Positions 55,401 to 64,000 of a stretch of DNA of 64,000 nucleotides are shown here, piece after piece (within the stretch, counting starts at the first letter, position 1; every line of letters starts with the position of its first letter). Origin of the DNA: Ciona savignyi. Taxonomy: Eukaryota > Chordata > Ascidiacea > Phlebobranchia > Cionidae. Both the position numbers and the translations under genes were made by a program. The notes below the pieces were generated by a model. It was not told the origin of the DNA and did not search any database. It saw only the letters and a program-made list of their open reading frames with translations. The stretch is taken from positions 72,842 through 136,841 of the forward strand of contig CH003236.1 in the NCBI GenBank assembly GCA_000149265.1. The letters are read 5' to 3'.

Positions 55401-57540
55401 TAAGTAACTAAAGTTGGCAAACATGTTTGGTTTGTTAACTAAGAGGTAGGCCTAACTGTCTTAAAATGGACTCCTCTTAAGAACACCCTAAACTGGAAAC
55501 TGTTTTGTTTTATTCTATTGCGCAACAAAGTTTGGAATTCTCTTTTGCGCAACAAAGTTTTGGCCTTCTGTTATAACGACCGATCTGTACCCACTGTTTA
55601 CTGCTACCTGGTCTGCGATGGATCGGCTAAAACGCTAAGACCTGACTTTTTCAGGTTGTAATACTATGTAGAAACAGACGTCTCGCATCAATTGCAACAA
55701 ATTTTGTGTCAATGACCTATTGGTGGGGTTATTTTGGGGTCTTATTATATACACGACACAAACTGTTATGCATTTCATTATAGAGTAAAATGATGATGTG
55801 TTTTATGAGTTTATGGTATTAAATTGTTTCTATTCGATTTATTTAACATCTAACACAAGAAAATGGCTCATACGTTTCTCACAGTGTATTTGTTTTTTAA
55901 TGACGTTAGATGTCGCAATTTTTATTGATCTGATTATTAGTCGCAGTTTACCATCTCGTTGGTAGAATATAAATATTATATAGCGTCACCTTTTAGCACC
56001 CTTTCTCCCAACAAACAGTCTTTCGAGAGCTTTCTTTGTTTGATTCTTTATAACCATCGATCGCAGGGGATGCTTAAATGAGAAAAAGGGGGAAAGAGAG
56101 ACAAAGAAAACTGCACACTTAAGTGAAGATTGTGGAATTAGGGTTACTGCTACGGTTTAGGTTACGTAGTTATGGAGATGTAATGGGTATTGGGAGCAGG
56201 GTTTTAATTTTCAGTAACCAGTTTATATTTATAGTTAACAGTTTCACTCCTTCACCATTTTCTTATTTCCCTTCCTGTTGCTCTTCGGCGGCAACAGTTG
56301 AGTTTTATGCTAGTGAGTAAGTTTGAGGTTCGATAATAGTTTATTCAAAATTTGTAATGTTTAATTACAATGTATTTGTTCAGGCTATAATTGTTCACTG
56401 TACGTGAAATTCTGCAATCGAAAGTCAGTGAAAATAAAATGTAAGCACAGTCAATAAGTTCGTTTTGTTTGTTCGAAAAATATGTAGATCAAGACACTAT
56501 TGGGGGTGTTTAGTCCTCCCTTTAGCCGCATAGTTGCCCACCCCTGAGAGAGTGAAAAACAAGTTTATGAATCTTATCGTCTTGTGACTTGTGCGAACGC
56601 GCGACTAGCGATGGTTAGTATTGAAAGAGAATAACCGCCTTTTTCTTAAATAACTTGGGTGAACGCGTCGCGTAAGTGGAAAATTTTCTAAAGTTTATCA
56701 TAAGGGAAAAGTGCTAGTTTCCTTTTAGGCCTATTTAAAACTTAAATTGCTATACAGGCAATGGATTAAATGTTAGATAACCGAGACCTTTCTAAAGTTT
56801 TAACTGTTCAACCCTATGTGTGTTTTGCCTAAGAACACTTATATAAAAGTCCTAATTGTGTCTCAGATTATTGTATAGCAGAAATCAGGTTTATTGTTAC
56901 AAAATATGTATTAAATATGCATTGGCAAATTTGTGGTGAATCACAATTGGGGATTTCCCTAGATGTCTGAAGACAAATAAAAATAATGCTTTTTTAAACC
57001 ACACCAAATGCATAATTGTCTTTGTTTGTAACCTATTGAAAAAGAAGAAAAATGTTTTTAAATCATGTTTTAATTTGTTAGATGTTCATTTTTATTTTAA
57101 GTATTTTTTTTACAGAACATAAGTAACAAGTTTGGATTAGTAAGGGTATTTCCCTAGGTAACCATTACTGTAACTACTGACTGCCTGCAGAAATCACATA
57201 CACCATGTATTTAATATAACAAACGTGATCCAGTCACTGGGGATCAAGCATTTTAAAAGCGTGCGGTCTAAATGGGTTTTACAAATGGCGAATTATTTTT
57301 TACAAACAAGTAATTTTGTATTTTAGCTTTAATATTTTATTCATACAATTATTTATTCAAAAATTGTGTATGCGAATTGATTGTGATGGTTTGGTATAAC
57401 AGGTTCTTAAATTGGCAATATCCATTATAAAGCTCACAAAACCATCTATATGCCAAATACACTTAATGTGTATTTTTTAGACATCCAACCATGATTGCTC
57501 AAACCTAAATTTTCTAATACATCTTTTTTGTTACATTAGT
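55401..57540. other. Intergenic; no gene seen
   Basis: 55490-55672 matches 47550-47706. GTGAAATTCTGCAATCGAAAG at 56404-56424 resembles the ADAMTS PLAC exon but is too short to call. The rest is A+T-rich and without features I recognise. Confidence 0.45.
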
Positions 57541-57689
57541 GTATTTAGTGTTGTAACCCTTAATTAAACTAACCAAGTTTAGTGGTATGTAGTTCATGGT
57601 GCCGCTATCTGTTTGTGAAGTTATTGTTGTAAACAGGTGTGCCTATTTTTTACCACAGCGTTTCATATTTAGTTCAAGTCAGGAAAGAA

Positions 57690-58412
57690 ATGGTAAAAAT
57701 GTTAAGTAATAATGTTGGTATGTTAATGCTTGTAATGCTGATGATCTGCCAGACATCAGTTGCTGATGAAGATGGACCGGCAATTGCCATGCTGTGTGGG
57801 AAGAACATACTGCACAAACAGCTGGGAGGTGTGGAGTGGGTGACTGACCCTGAAGGGAATTCTAATTGTTTGGATGATCCATCTGATATCTTGGCATACT
57901 GCAAAAAGATTTATCCATCATTAAACATTAGTCAAGTAGAAAGATTTGATGGAGCCACTAAAGTTGGTCCATGGTGTTTGTTGTCTCACAAAGGTCCCAC
58001 TTGCAAAGGTCACTCTCACTTTGTTCAACCGTGGCATTGTGTCCAGCAACACGAGGATGATGAAACAATGGCAGAATATGCAGACTTTTTTGGAGCCTTG
58101 GAACCGAAGGAGATAGATTACAAAAAACTTCTTCCATATGATCCACAAATCGCTGCTGATCTCCAACCTCCTAAAGTTAAAGTCAAGTTAAGTTCTAGTT
58201 ATAACTCATATCTTACGTTAAAATGGGTAGCTGTGGCAATTGGTGTGACTTCCCTTGTGATTACTGTGATAGTTTGGATTTTACGAAAACGCAACTCGAC
58301 CCCCCATGTGGAACTGGTTAATGAAAGTGTCGAGGATTTAACCTACAACGATCGGCGTTTATTGGAAATGGAGCTTAATCGCCACGAAAGCCAAATGCAT
58401 GAGGATCAATAG
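57690..58412 (+). CDS. Miniature APP-like membrane protein 1 (no Kunitz, no NPxY)
   Basis: Intronless frame of 240 residues from the ATG at 57690, which aligns with the start of its paralogue. Signal peptide (MLMLVMLMICQTSVA) is followed by a six-cysteine domain like the growth-factor-like part of APP E1: IAMLCGKNILHKQLGG, NSNCLDD, ILAYCKKIYP, GPWCLLSHKGPTCKGHSHFV, PWHC. An acidic linker leads to one membrane span (LKWVAVAIGVTSLVITVIVW, then RKR) and a short tail. The tail keeps EDLTYNDRRLLEMELN but where APP has GYENPTY it has RHESQMHEDQ, so adaptor binding through NPxY is lost. The copper-binding half of E1, the Kunitz domain and E2 are absent. An acceptor-like CCACAG at 57657 suggests a 5'UTR intron. 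Confidence 0.82.
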   Translation: MVKMLSNNVGMLMLVMLMICQTSVADEDGPAIAMLCGKNILHKQLGGVEWVTDPEGNSNCLDDPSDILAYCKKIYPSLNISQVERFDGATKVGPWCLLSHKGPTCKGHSHFVQPWHCVQQHEDDETMAEYADFFGALEPKEIDYKKLLPYDPQIAADLQPPKVKVKLSSSYNSYLTLKWVAVAIGVTSLVITVIVWILRKRNSTPHVELVNESVEDLTYNDRRLLEMELNRHESQMHEDQ

Positions 58413-58998
58413 AAACAAAATGCCTGATTCGCGTTATGTTTAACATCGTGTGTCTGTACATTTTCAATATCGGCTGTCACTCTCAAGTGTTTTGCTTTTT
58501 AACTGCATTACTAAGATAAAACTAGATTCCCTACCGGTACTTTTTTAACCATTTTGTCAATAGTTTTCTTTATACATTTTTTTTTAATAATATTTAATAG
58601 ACTTAGTGCTGGAAAATTATCCAATAATTTTTCAAGTTTTTAAAATGATGTTATTAAAGCCAAAGTAGTAATGGTTATCTTAATAAGAGACACCACTGTT
58701 TAAAACAGTAATTTGTCAAACGTAGCTTATTGTTTAAAAATGTTATAAGCACTTGCCGAAACGTCTTTTATGTTTTTTTGCTTAGACTATCATCCAGCTT
58801 TATATATTATGCTCCAATTAATCTTGTCGCAACGCTTTGGCTGTCTTGTATTGTACGGTATATTAAAAAGTTCCATTCATCGTGATATAAAATTATCTGT
58901 TAAATAAGTTTAACATCATAGATAGAAAGAGCGATTGAGTATTTTGTTGATTTAGTTTTACCATGCAAATCGCGTGATATTGATGATTAAGTAGCGGG

Positions 58999-59281
58999 TA
59001 GGATAGGATACTCATGTTTATCCACATGAATCAGAAAACCAAGGGGTTTAACACACGGTCAATCGTCAGATTACCTCCCACCCACCGTCGGTTTACCGGA
59101 GCTATTGCAGTGTGTTGTGTATAATTTACACGTTTTTTTTTAATTCAGAACAACCTATAAATTCGCTGGATTTAGGCCATGTTCGTTAAGTGCCTTGCCC
59201 AAATACAAAACCGACTAGCTAGCCACTAGTTTTGAATCTGCAACCATTTGGCTAAAGGCGACGCATTAAACCACCAGACTA
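58999..59281 (-). repeat. tRNA-derived SINE
   Basis: Reverse copy from TAGGATAGGATACTCATG through GTCGGTTTACCGGAGC and CTTGCCCAA to GACGCATTAAACCACCAGAC. Most of the length is kept. Confidence 0.85.
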
Positions 59282-59555
59282 TAATCTATATAAGCAAACG
59301 GACAAATATGACTTGTAAATAAACGTAATGACGAAGTGTAAGTAATGACAATTACAAAGCCATCGACCGACAACACGATTCAAGGTCCGGGAATACACAA
59401 TCGTTCGTTAAAAGGGAGGACGGTGCACTGTGTGTCTTTACTTTTTGCTTGAATGGTGAGGATATGCAGTTTATCAGTTGGAATATAACGTACAAAACAG
59501 GATATACAAAACAAACAAGCCAAGGTATAACTTATACATATCGGATGAGGGAGTA

Positions 59556-59715
59556 AATTCTTGTTTATTCCCGTTAATGTGAAAACGCAAGCCGCGTTAA
59601 CTTTAACACACGGAAATCGCGAGATTACCGCGCCCGACCGAGTTAATGCAGTGTAATGTGTATGGTTGAGACGTTCCTTTAATTTGTTTAACCCATTAAG
59701 CCACTGGGTTCTACT
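59556..59715 (-). repeat. Degenerate SINE
   Basis: TTGTTTATTCCCGTTAATGT, TAACACACGGAAATCG and ATTAAGCCACTGGGTTCTAC recall the SINE in reverse. Confidence 0.5.
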
Positions 59716-60211
59716 AACAGTTTTAACTGTTAAAACTCCTTTTATCTTTTCTTACGTACTTTTTATTTTTTTAATTCTTAACTGACTTTTAAGCGATTCG
59801 AGTAGGGTTCATTTCTTAAGATTTACTAAAGGTTAAAGACGGGGTATGGCGTTTACATTTTTTGTTCGTCTTGCAACTTTTAGCAGGAAATTATCTTGAA
59901 TGATTGCTGGTTTTGGTAAGATTAAAGCTATATTACACACATGATAATAGCAGATTATAATTACCTTTGTATTTTATAATTTTGTAGATTTCCAGGGAAA
60001 ATCTGGGTAATTACGGGTCTCTTTTGAAAAAAATACACCTCTTTTTTACTCCGATTTTCGCTTTGACAAGGGTGACTTGTTCGTCTGAAATCACCAACAA
60101 GAAGTTATTAGAATAAACATTCAGATGTAGTAGCTAAAATGATCCACATATGTTAAAAATTTAGGAGTTTACCTCGGTGGAATTTCCTAGAATCATAAAA
60201 TATTAATTGAC

Positions 60212-60462
60212 TCTTCAAACTGGTCGCCAGCTGGTCGGAAGGTTGTGTCCTTATGCTTAACGGAAATTTCCTGAACACAGCAGATTAATGGGTTTTATAC
60301 CAAATTGAAGGAATGTGTTCATCATAAACAACACACTGCAATAGCTACGGTAACCCGACGGTGACGCCAGGTAATCTGACGATTGCCATGTGTTAACCGC
60401 CTTTGTGTTCCCATTAACGGGAATGAACATAAATTTCTTATCCTATCCTATCCTTAAATTTT
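60212..60462 (+). repeat. SINE lacking most of the tRNA head
   Basis: AAACTGGTCGCCAGCTGGTC, CAGATTAATGGGTTTTATAC, GGTAACCCGACGGTGACGCC, CCATTAACGGGAATGAACAT and a tail of three TATCC units. Confidence 0.8.
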
Positions 60463-61702
60463 ATAAGTATATTTTTCATTAAACACCTGGCAGGAGTGTT
60501 TTGTCGTCTGAAATCGTCAAAAACGAGTTTCAAATTGTAACTTTTTACTTTTAAACAATTTTTTTACTGAACACGCTCAGATAAACAAATTGATTTGGTA
60601 ACTCGGAGACATGCCCGCTAATGCTCATAAAAGTAAAACGGTTTTAATCAGGTTAAAACATTTACCCATGTTATATAGCACTATTCATAGAACACCACGA
60701 ATCTGAACAAGAGTATATACCTTTTAACAAAACATGGTAAACAAGTTATGTTTGTTAAAATAGGCCCTATTCGAATTATATAAAACGTTGTAAAAAAGTC
60801 AAAAGTGAGTATTTCGACAACACTGACGCCTAATTTCTATGTAGTTTACTTGCATTGTCATTGGTTGATTTATTTTTTTTTAATATTACCTTGTTTTTGT
60901 TATTTCTCCTTTGCCGCACCAGTTTGACGCTGCCGTAGTGTAACGTGAGACGATGATTATTCTAGTGTCATATTTTGCCAAAATGTAAGAGTGTTATTTT
61001 TTTCCTCCACTTTCAGTGATAATATATTTTAGGTATATTTTTGTTAATCGCTCTAAATAAATAATACAACCGGCGTGTCACATTGGCAATGGTCAGATTT
61101 CCTTTTTATGAATAAAAAGTTCCTCCTGTTTTAGTTTAACCAATTTTATAAATCTGTTTGCTCATATCCTAGTTGATGTCAGTAGAGTATAGCCCAGTTA
61201 AGTTAGGATAGTATATATATCCTATAGGACGTTTGTACGCACAAGATAACAAAAATGTACACCAATCTATAAAATATATATAGAAATAAGCCCTTGTCTT
61301 AAAATAATGAAAAGCCACATAAGCACAAAGAAATTTTTAATGATGATATTTTTTTGTCATATATTGGCTCTTTTTGTCAGAAGTATATCATATTATTTCA
61401 GAACGTGAAGTGTGGAATATTAAAAATTTATCAATAACTGTGATGGTTTGTGCTTTTATTCACTACAATGCCAGTACTTTGTTTATTTTCATAATATGAA
61501 ACAAATGATATTAAAAGAATTGTTAACTTAGATGAGATTTTAAACTTTGACAAGGTGGCAGATATACAATGACAGTCATCTCTGGCCACCAAAAGTTGTT
61601 ATGTTGATAAATATAATATTTTCTGCTGTTGAACGAAGTAAACAAGCTGCGTTGCCTTTTATTTTAATCTAATACAGTGTTTAATATTTGCAGATTAAAC
61701 GA
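60463..61702. other. Upstream region of APP-like gene 2; no gene seen
   Basis: A+T-rich. TTAATATTTGCAG at 61682-61694 is a splice-acceptor-like site 8 nt before the chosen ATG and suggests a 5'UTR intron or trans-splicing. Confidence 0.45.
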
Positions 61703-62872
61703 ATGAAAGAAATGTTTAGTAATATTGTTAGTATGTTAGTGCTTGTATTGCTGATGATCTGTCAGACATCAGTTGCTGAAGAAAATGGACCGGCAATTGC
61801 CATGCTGTGTGGGAAGAACATACTGCACAAACAGCTGGGAGGTGTGGAGTGGGTGACTGACCCTAAAGGAAATTCAAATTGTTTGGATGATCCATCAGAT
61901 ATCTTGGCATACTGCAAGAAGATTTATCCTTCTCTAAGTATAAGTAGTGTGAACCAAGTTGATGAGGCAACTAAGGTTGGTCCTTGGTGTTTACTGTCTC
62001 ATAAAGGTCCCACCTGCAAAGGTCACCCCCACTATGTCCGACCATGGCGTTGTGTGCAAGAAACCCCGAAGAAACCGACTTCGAAGCAGAATAATCCCAG
62101 CATCCTTGACACTCAGTTGTATGAAGCAAATGTTCCAAATCGTTGCAAACAACCGAAAGTAGTTGGCATGTGCCGTGCAGCATTCACAGCTTGGTATTAC
62201 GACACAGCACTTCACAAATGCACACAATTTATTTATGGCGGGTGTGGAGGAAATGAAAACAACTTTCAATCATTATCAGATTGCCAGAAAATATGTGTGC
62301 CAGCCCTTGATTCTTTGGACCCAATGTTATCTATTCCCGTTTTTCCAGGGGTTGGGCCTGTGCTTTCGGTATCTGGTGATACTACTCATAAGCAGCGCAA
62401 ATCAATGGATTATTCTGATTCCTCTCAATTGGATGTCCCAATGATAAACACAGAAGAAAACGAAATGTTTGAAAATTATGGAGGCTTGGATACAATGAAT
62501 TTGACTGATGTTTTAACAGGCATTCAACCAATGCAGCAAACTTTTAACAACGAAGAACAAGAAGAAGAAGATATCAATATAGTCACAGATGAGTATTTCC
62601 AACCTGCAGCCCTCCCCCAGGTAAAAATCACAAAAAGTGCAGGTTACAGTGAGTATGCGATGCTGAAATGGGCAGCTGTGGCAATCGGGGGGGTTGTTCT
62701 TGTTATTGCTGTGGTTTCTATGATTCTCCGGAACCGCAGATCCACCCCTAATGTTGTGCGGATTAGTGAGAATGTCGACGATCTAACCCAAGATGAAAAG
62801 CAACTGCTACAGATGCAGCACAATGGCTACGAAAATCCGACCTACAAGTATTTAGAGAAACAAATTGTCTGA
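61703..62872 (+). CDS. Miniature APP-like membrane protein 2 (Kunitz domain, YENPTY tail)
   Basis: Intronless frame, 389 residues from the ATG at 61703 (a possible earlier in-frame ATG lies before the acceptor-like site). Signal peptide; six-cysteine APP E1 growth-factor-like domain (AMLCGKNILHKQLGG, YCKKIYP, CKGHPHYVRPWRCVQ); Kunitz domain with all six Cys in C-x8-C-x15-C-x7-C-x12-C-x3-C spacing (CKQPKVVGMCRAAF, FIYGGCGGNENNF), P1 Arg after the second Cys, predicting trypsin-like protease inhibition; acidic stretch; one membrane span (LKWAAVAIGGVVLVIAVVSM, RNRR); tail DDLTQDEKQLLQMQHN then GYENPTYKYLEK, nearly the APP intracellular sequence that binds Fe65, X11 and Mint adaptors. The copper-binding part and E2 are missing. 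Close paralogue of the gene at 57.7 kb. Not the full APP orthologue, which is expected elsewhere. Confidence 0.9.
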   Translation: MKEMFSNIVSMLVLVLLMICQTSVAEENGPAIAMLCGKNILHKQLGGVEWVTDPKGNSNCLDDPSDILAYCKKIYPSLSISSVNQVDEATKVGPWCLLSHKGPTCKGHPHYVRPWRCVQETPKKPTSKQNNPSILDTQLYEANVPNRCKQPKVVGMCRAAFTAWYYDTALHKCTQFIYGGCGGNENNFQSLSDCQKICVPALDSLDPMLSIPVFPGVGPVLSVSGDTTHKQRKSMDYSDSSQLDVPMINTEENEMFENYGGLDTMNLTDVLTGIQPMQQTFNNEEQEEEDINIVTDEYFQPAALPQVKITKSAGYSEYAMLKWAAVAIGGVVLVIAVVSMILRNRRSTPNVVRISENVDDLTQDEKQLLQMQHNGYENPTYKYLEKQIV

Positions 62873-63797
62873 TTCACTTATTGTTTAACATTGTGTGTTT
62901 GTAGATGTTTGATATTGAATGTCACAGAAATACTTGTAAATAAGTGTTCATGAGTAATTTTGCTCAAGATATCATTAGTTTATGGAAATTAACGATTTAA
63001 CTGCAGTCCCTTAGAGTAGCTTTACAACAATTTTGTATTTTTTTTAAAATACGTTTTTTTATTATTTTTGTTTTAACACACTTTTGTAAAAATATGTATC
63101 AAACTAGGGAGCAAATCTAGACACCGGTTTAATTTTTTTAGATTTTTAATAAGGCAGCCAAAACATTATGACAGAGTCGCAGTCACTGGAAGATGGATTT
63201 TTTAAATTAAATTATTGATAAACATGACACTTTACTCTCTCATAATGCACAATTGTTGTAATTTAAATATGTAACTGCTTCTTGTTTCGTGATTTTGGCT
63301 GTTAAACAAATGTAATTAAAAACAAATACATAGATGTCACCGTCAATTAATAGAGACGCAAACTTTAACATTGGGGTCACATTCATTGAAGGTGGATAAC
63401 ATGTGTTAAAAAAGGCAAAGTTTTGTTTATATTTTAATATTTAATGTAAGTAATGGTGCATGCTATTCATCATGTACAATTGATTTATTCATTATCAGAA
63501 CTTTATTCTTAGCCCTAACAACAACATTTGCTACATATTGTGATTTTTAACACAAGTGCTTAATAACTGCCTAAATGGTATGCTATTGTTTACATTATCA
63601 CATCAACTTTTAACTGCACCACTATTATTAACTGAATTTACATATTTGTTATTTAACTTATTAAGTATGTCCGATTTTTTCACATAATGAACTAGATCTT
63701 ATATATATTGTTTCCGTAGTGTTTTAATGTGTGTAATTCATGGCAAATGTTGTTATACATCTATGTTGTACATTTGTAGTAGGTGGTAGAGTTAATA
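62873..63797. other. 3' flank of APP-like gene 2 and upstream of SLC35D; no other gene seen
   Basis: A+T-rich, without recognisable repeats. TTTGTAG near 63775-63780 could be a splice acceptor for a 5'UTR exon of the next gene. Confidence 0.45.
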
Positions 63798-63910
63798 ATG
63801 GATGAAAGTTTAGAAGTAAGTCAAATCCGGAAGCTTCTGTCTGCATGCTTCTATGCTGCCACATCGGTGCTCATTGTTATTGTCAACAAAAGTGTTTTAA
63901 CAAATTACAA
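63798..63910 (+). CDS. SLC35D: SLC35D-type nucleotide-sugar transporter, first coding exon only
   Basis: Begins MDESLEVSQIRKLLSACFYA and TSVLIVIVNKSVLTNYK, then a donor (CAA|GTAAGA); 113 nt, phase 2. It matches the first membrane span of SLC35D1/D2 (LLSA.FY...S.LIV.VNK.LLT.Y), Golgi/ER antiporters that carry UDP-sugars such as UDP-glucuronate and UDP-N-acetyl sugars for glycan synthesis. The remaining exons lie beyond the window, so which paralogue it is cannot be decided. Confidence 0.82.
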
Positions 63911-64000
63911 GTAAGAGCACACTTCTAAACGTTTTTCTTGCCGTATGGAAACAGTCAGACTGTAAACATGTCAAGAGGTAACTGATGCAATTCCTAGGTA

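Overview
The window looks like a piece of an ascidian (tunicate) nuclear genome, most likely Ciona. It is A+T-rich, with short introns (down to 54 nt), many tRNA-derived SINEs with (TATCC)n tails, hAT-type MITEs, and host genes whose exons match chordate orthologues (WDR70, PFDN5, an ADAMTS6/10 pro-orthologue, APP-like genes, SLC35D). The genus is an inference; gene and repeat content fits it but I could not compare against a genome.

Layout. 1-2.0 kb: a repeat built from ~340-bp units, split by a solo LTR. 2.2-4.3 kb and 11.3-13.45 kb: two copies of a ~2.1-kb segmental duplication, each carrying one minus-strand gene for a small secreted precursor (signal peptide, Trp-led Arg-rich peptide, strongly acidic C-terminal piece). 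I read these as a previously unnamed antimicrobial-peptide-like pair. Between them lie a short LTR element (4.3-7.2 kb) and a broken pogo/Tigger DNA transposon (7.5-9.3 kb). 13.8-17.3 kb: SINEs and MITEs. 17.5-24.6 kb: PFDN5 followed closely by 13-exon WDR70, head to tail. 24.6-35.3 kb: a long stretch without a recognisable gene (SINEs, a fold-back minisatellite, a few CRE palindromes). 35.3-43.5 kb: a complete 21-exon ADAMTS6/10-type metalloprotease gene. 44.9-48.1 kb: transposon debris, a tRNA-Gly-like sequence and a SINE. 48.4-49.4 kb: a chimeric gene whose promoter and signal peptide come from the APP-like family and whose body is a copy of the last ADAMTS exons. 50.1-55.4 kb: nested transposons (a Kolobok-type element inside a hAT inside a tandem-repeat element). 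57.7-58.4 and 61.7-62.9 kb: two intronless APP-like membrane-protein genes, one with a Kunitz domain and a YENPTY tail, the other lacking both. 63.8 kb to the end: the first coding exon of an SLC35D nucleotide-sugar transporter.

The most interesting content is gene birth by duplication: the paired Arg-rich/acidic precursors, the miniature APP-like pair, and the APP-promoter/ADAMTS-tail fusion, which shows a sharply bounded tract of near-identity with its ADAMTS parent that suggests gene conversion. Exon joins for WDR70 and ADAMTS were worked out by hand; both coding sums divide by three and every junction keeps frame with family residues on each side.
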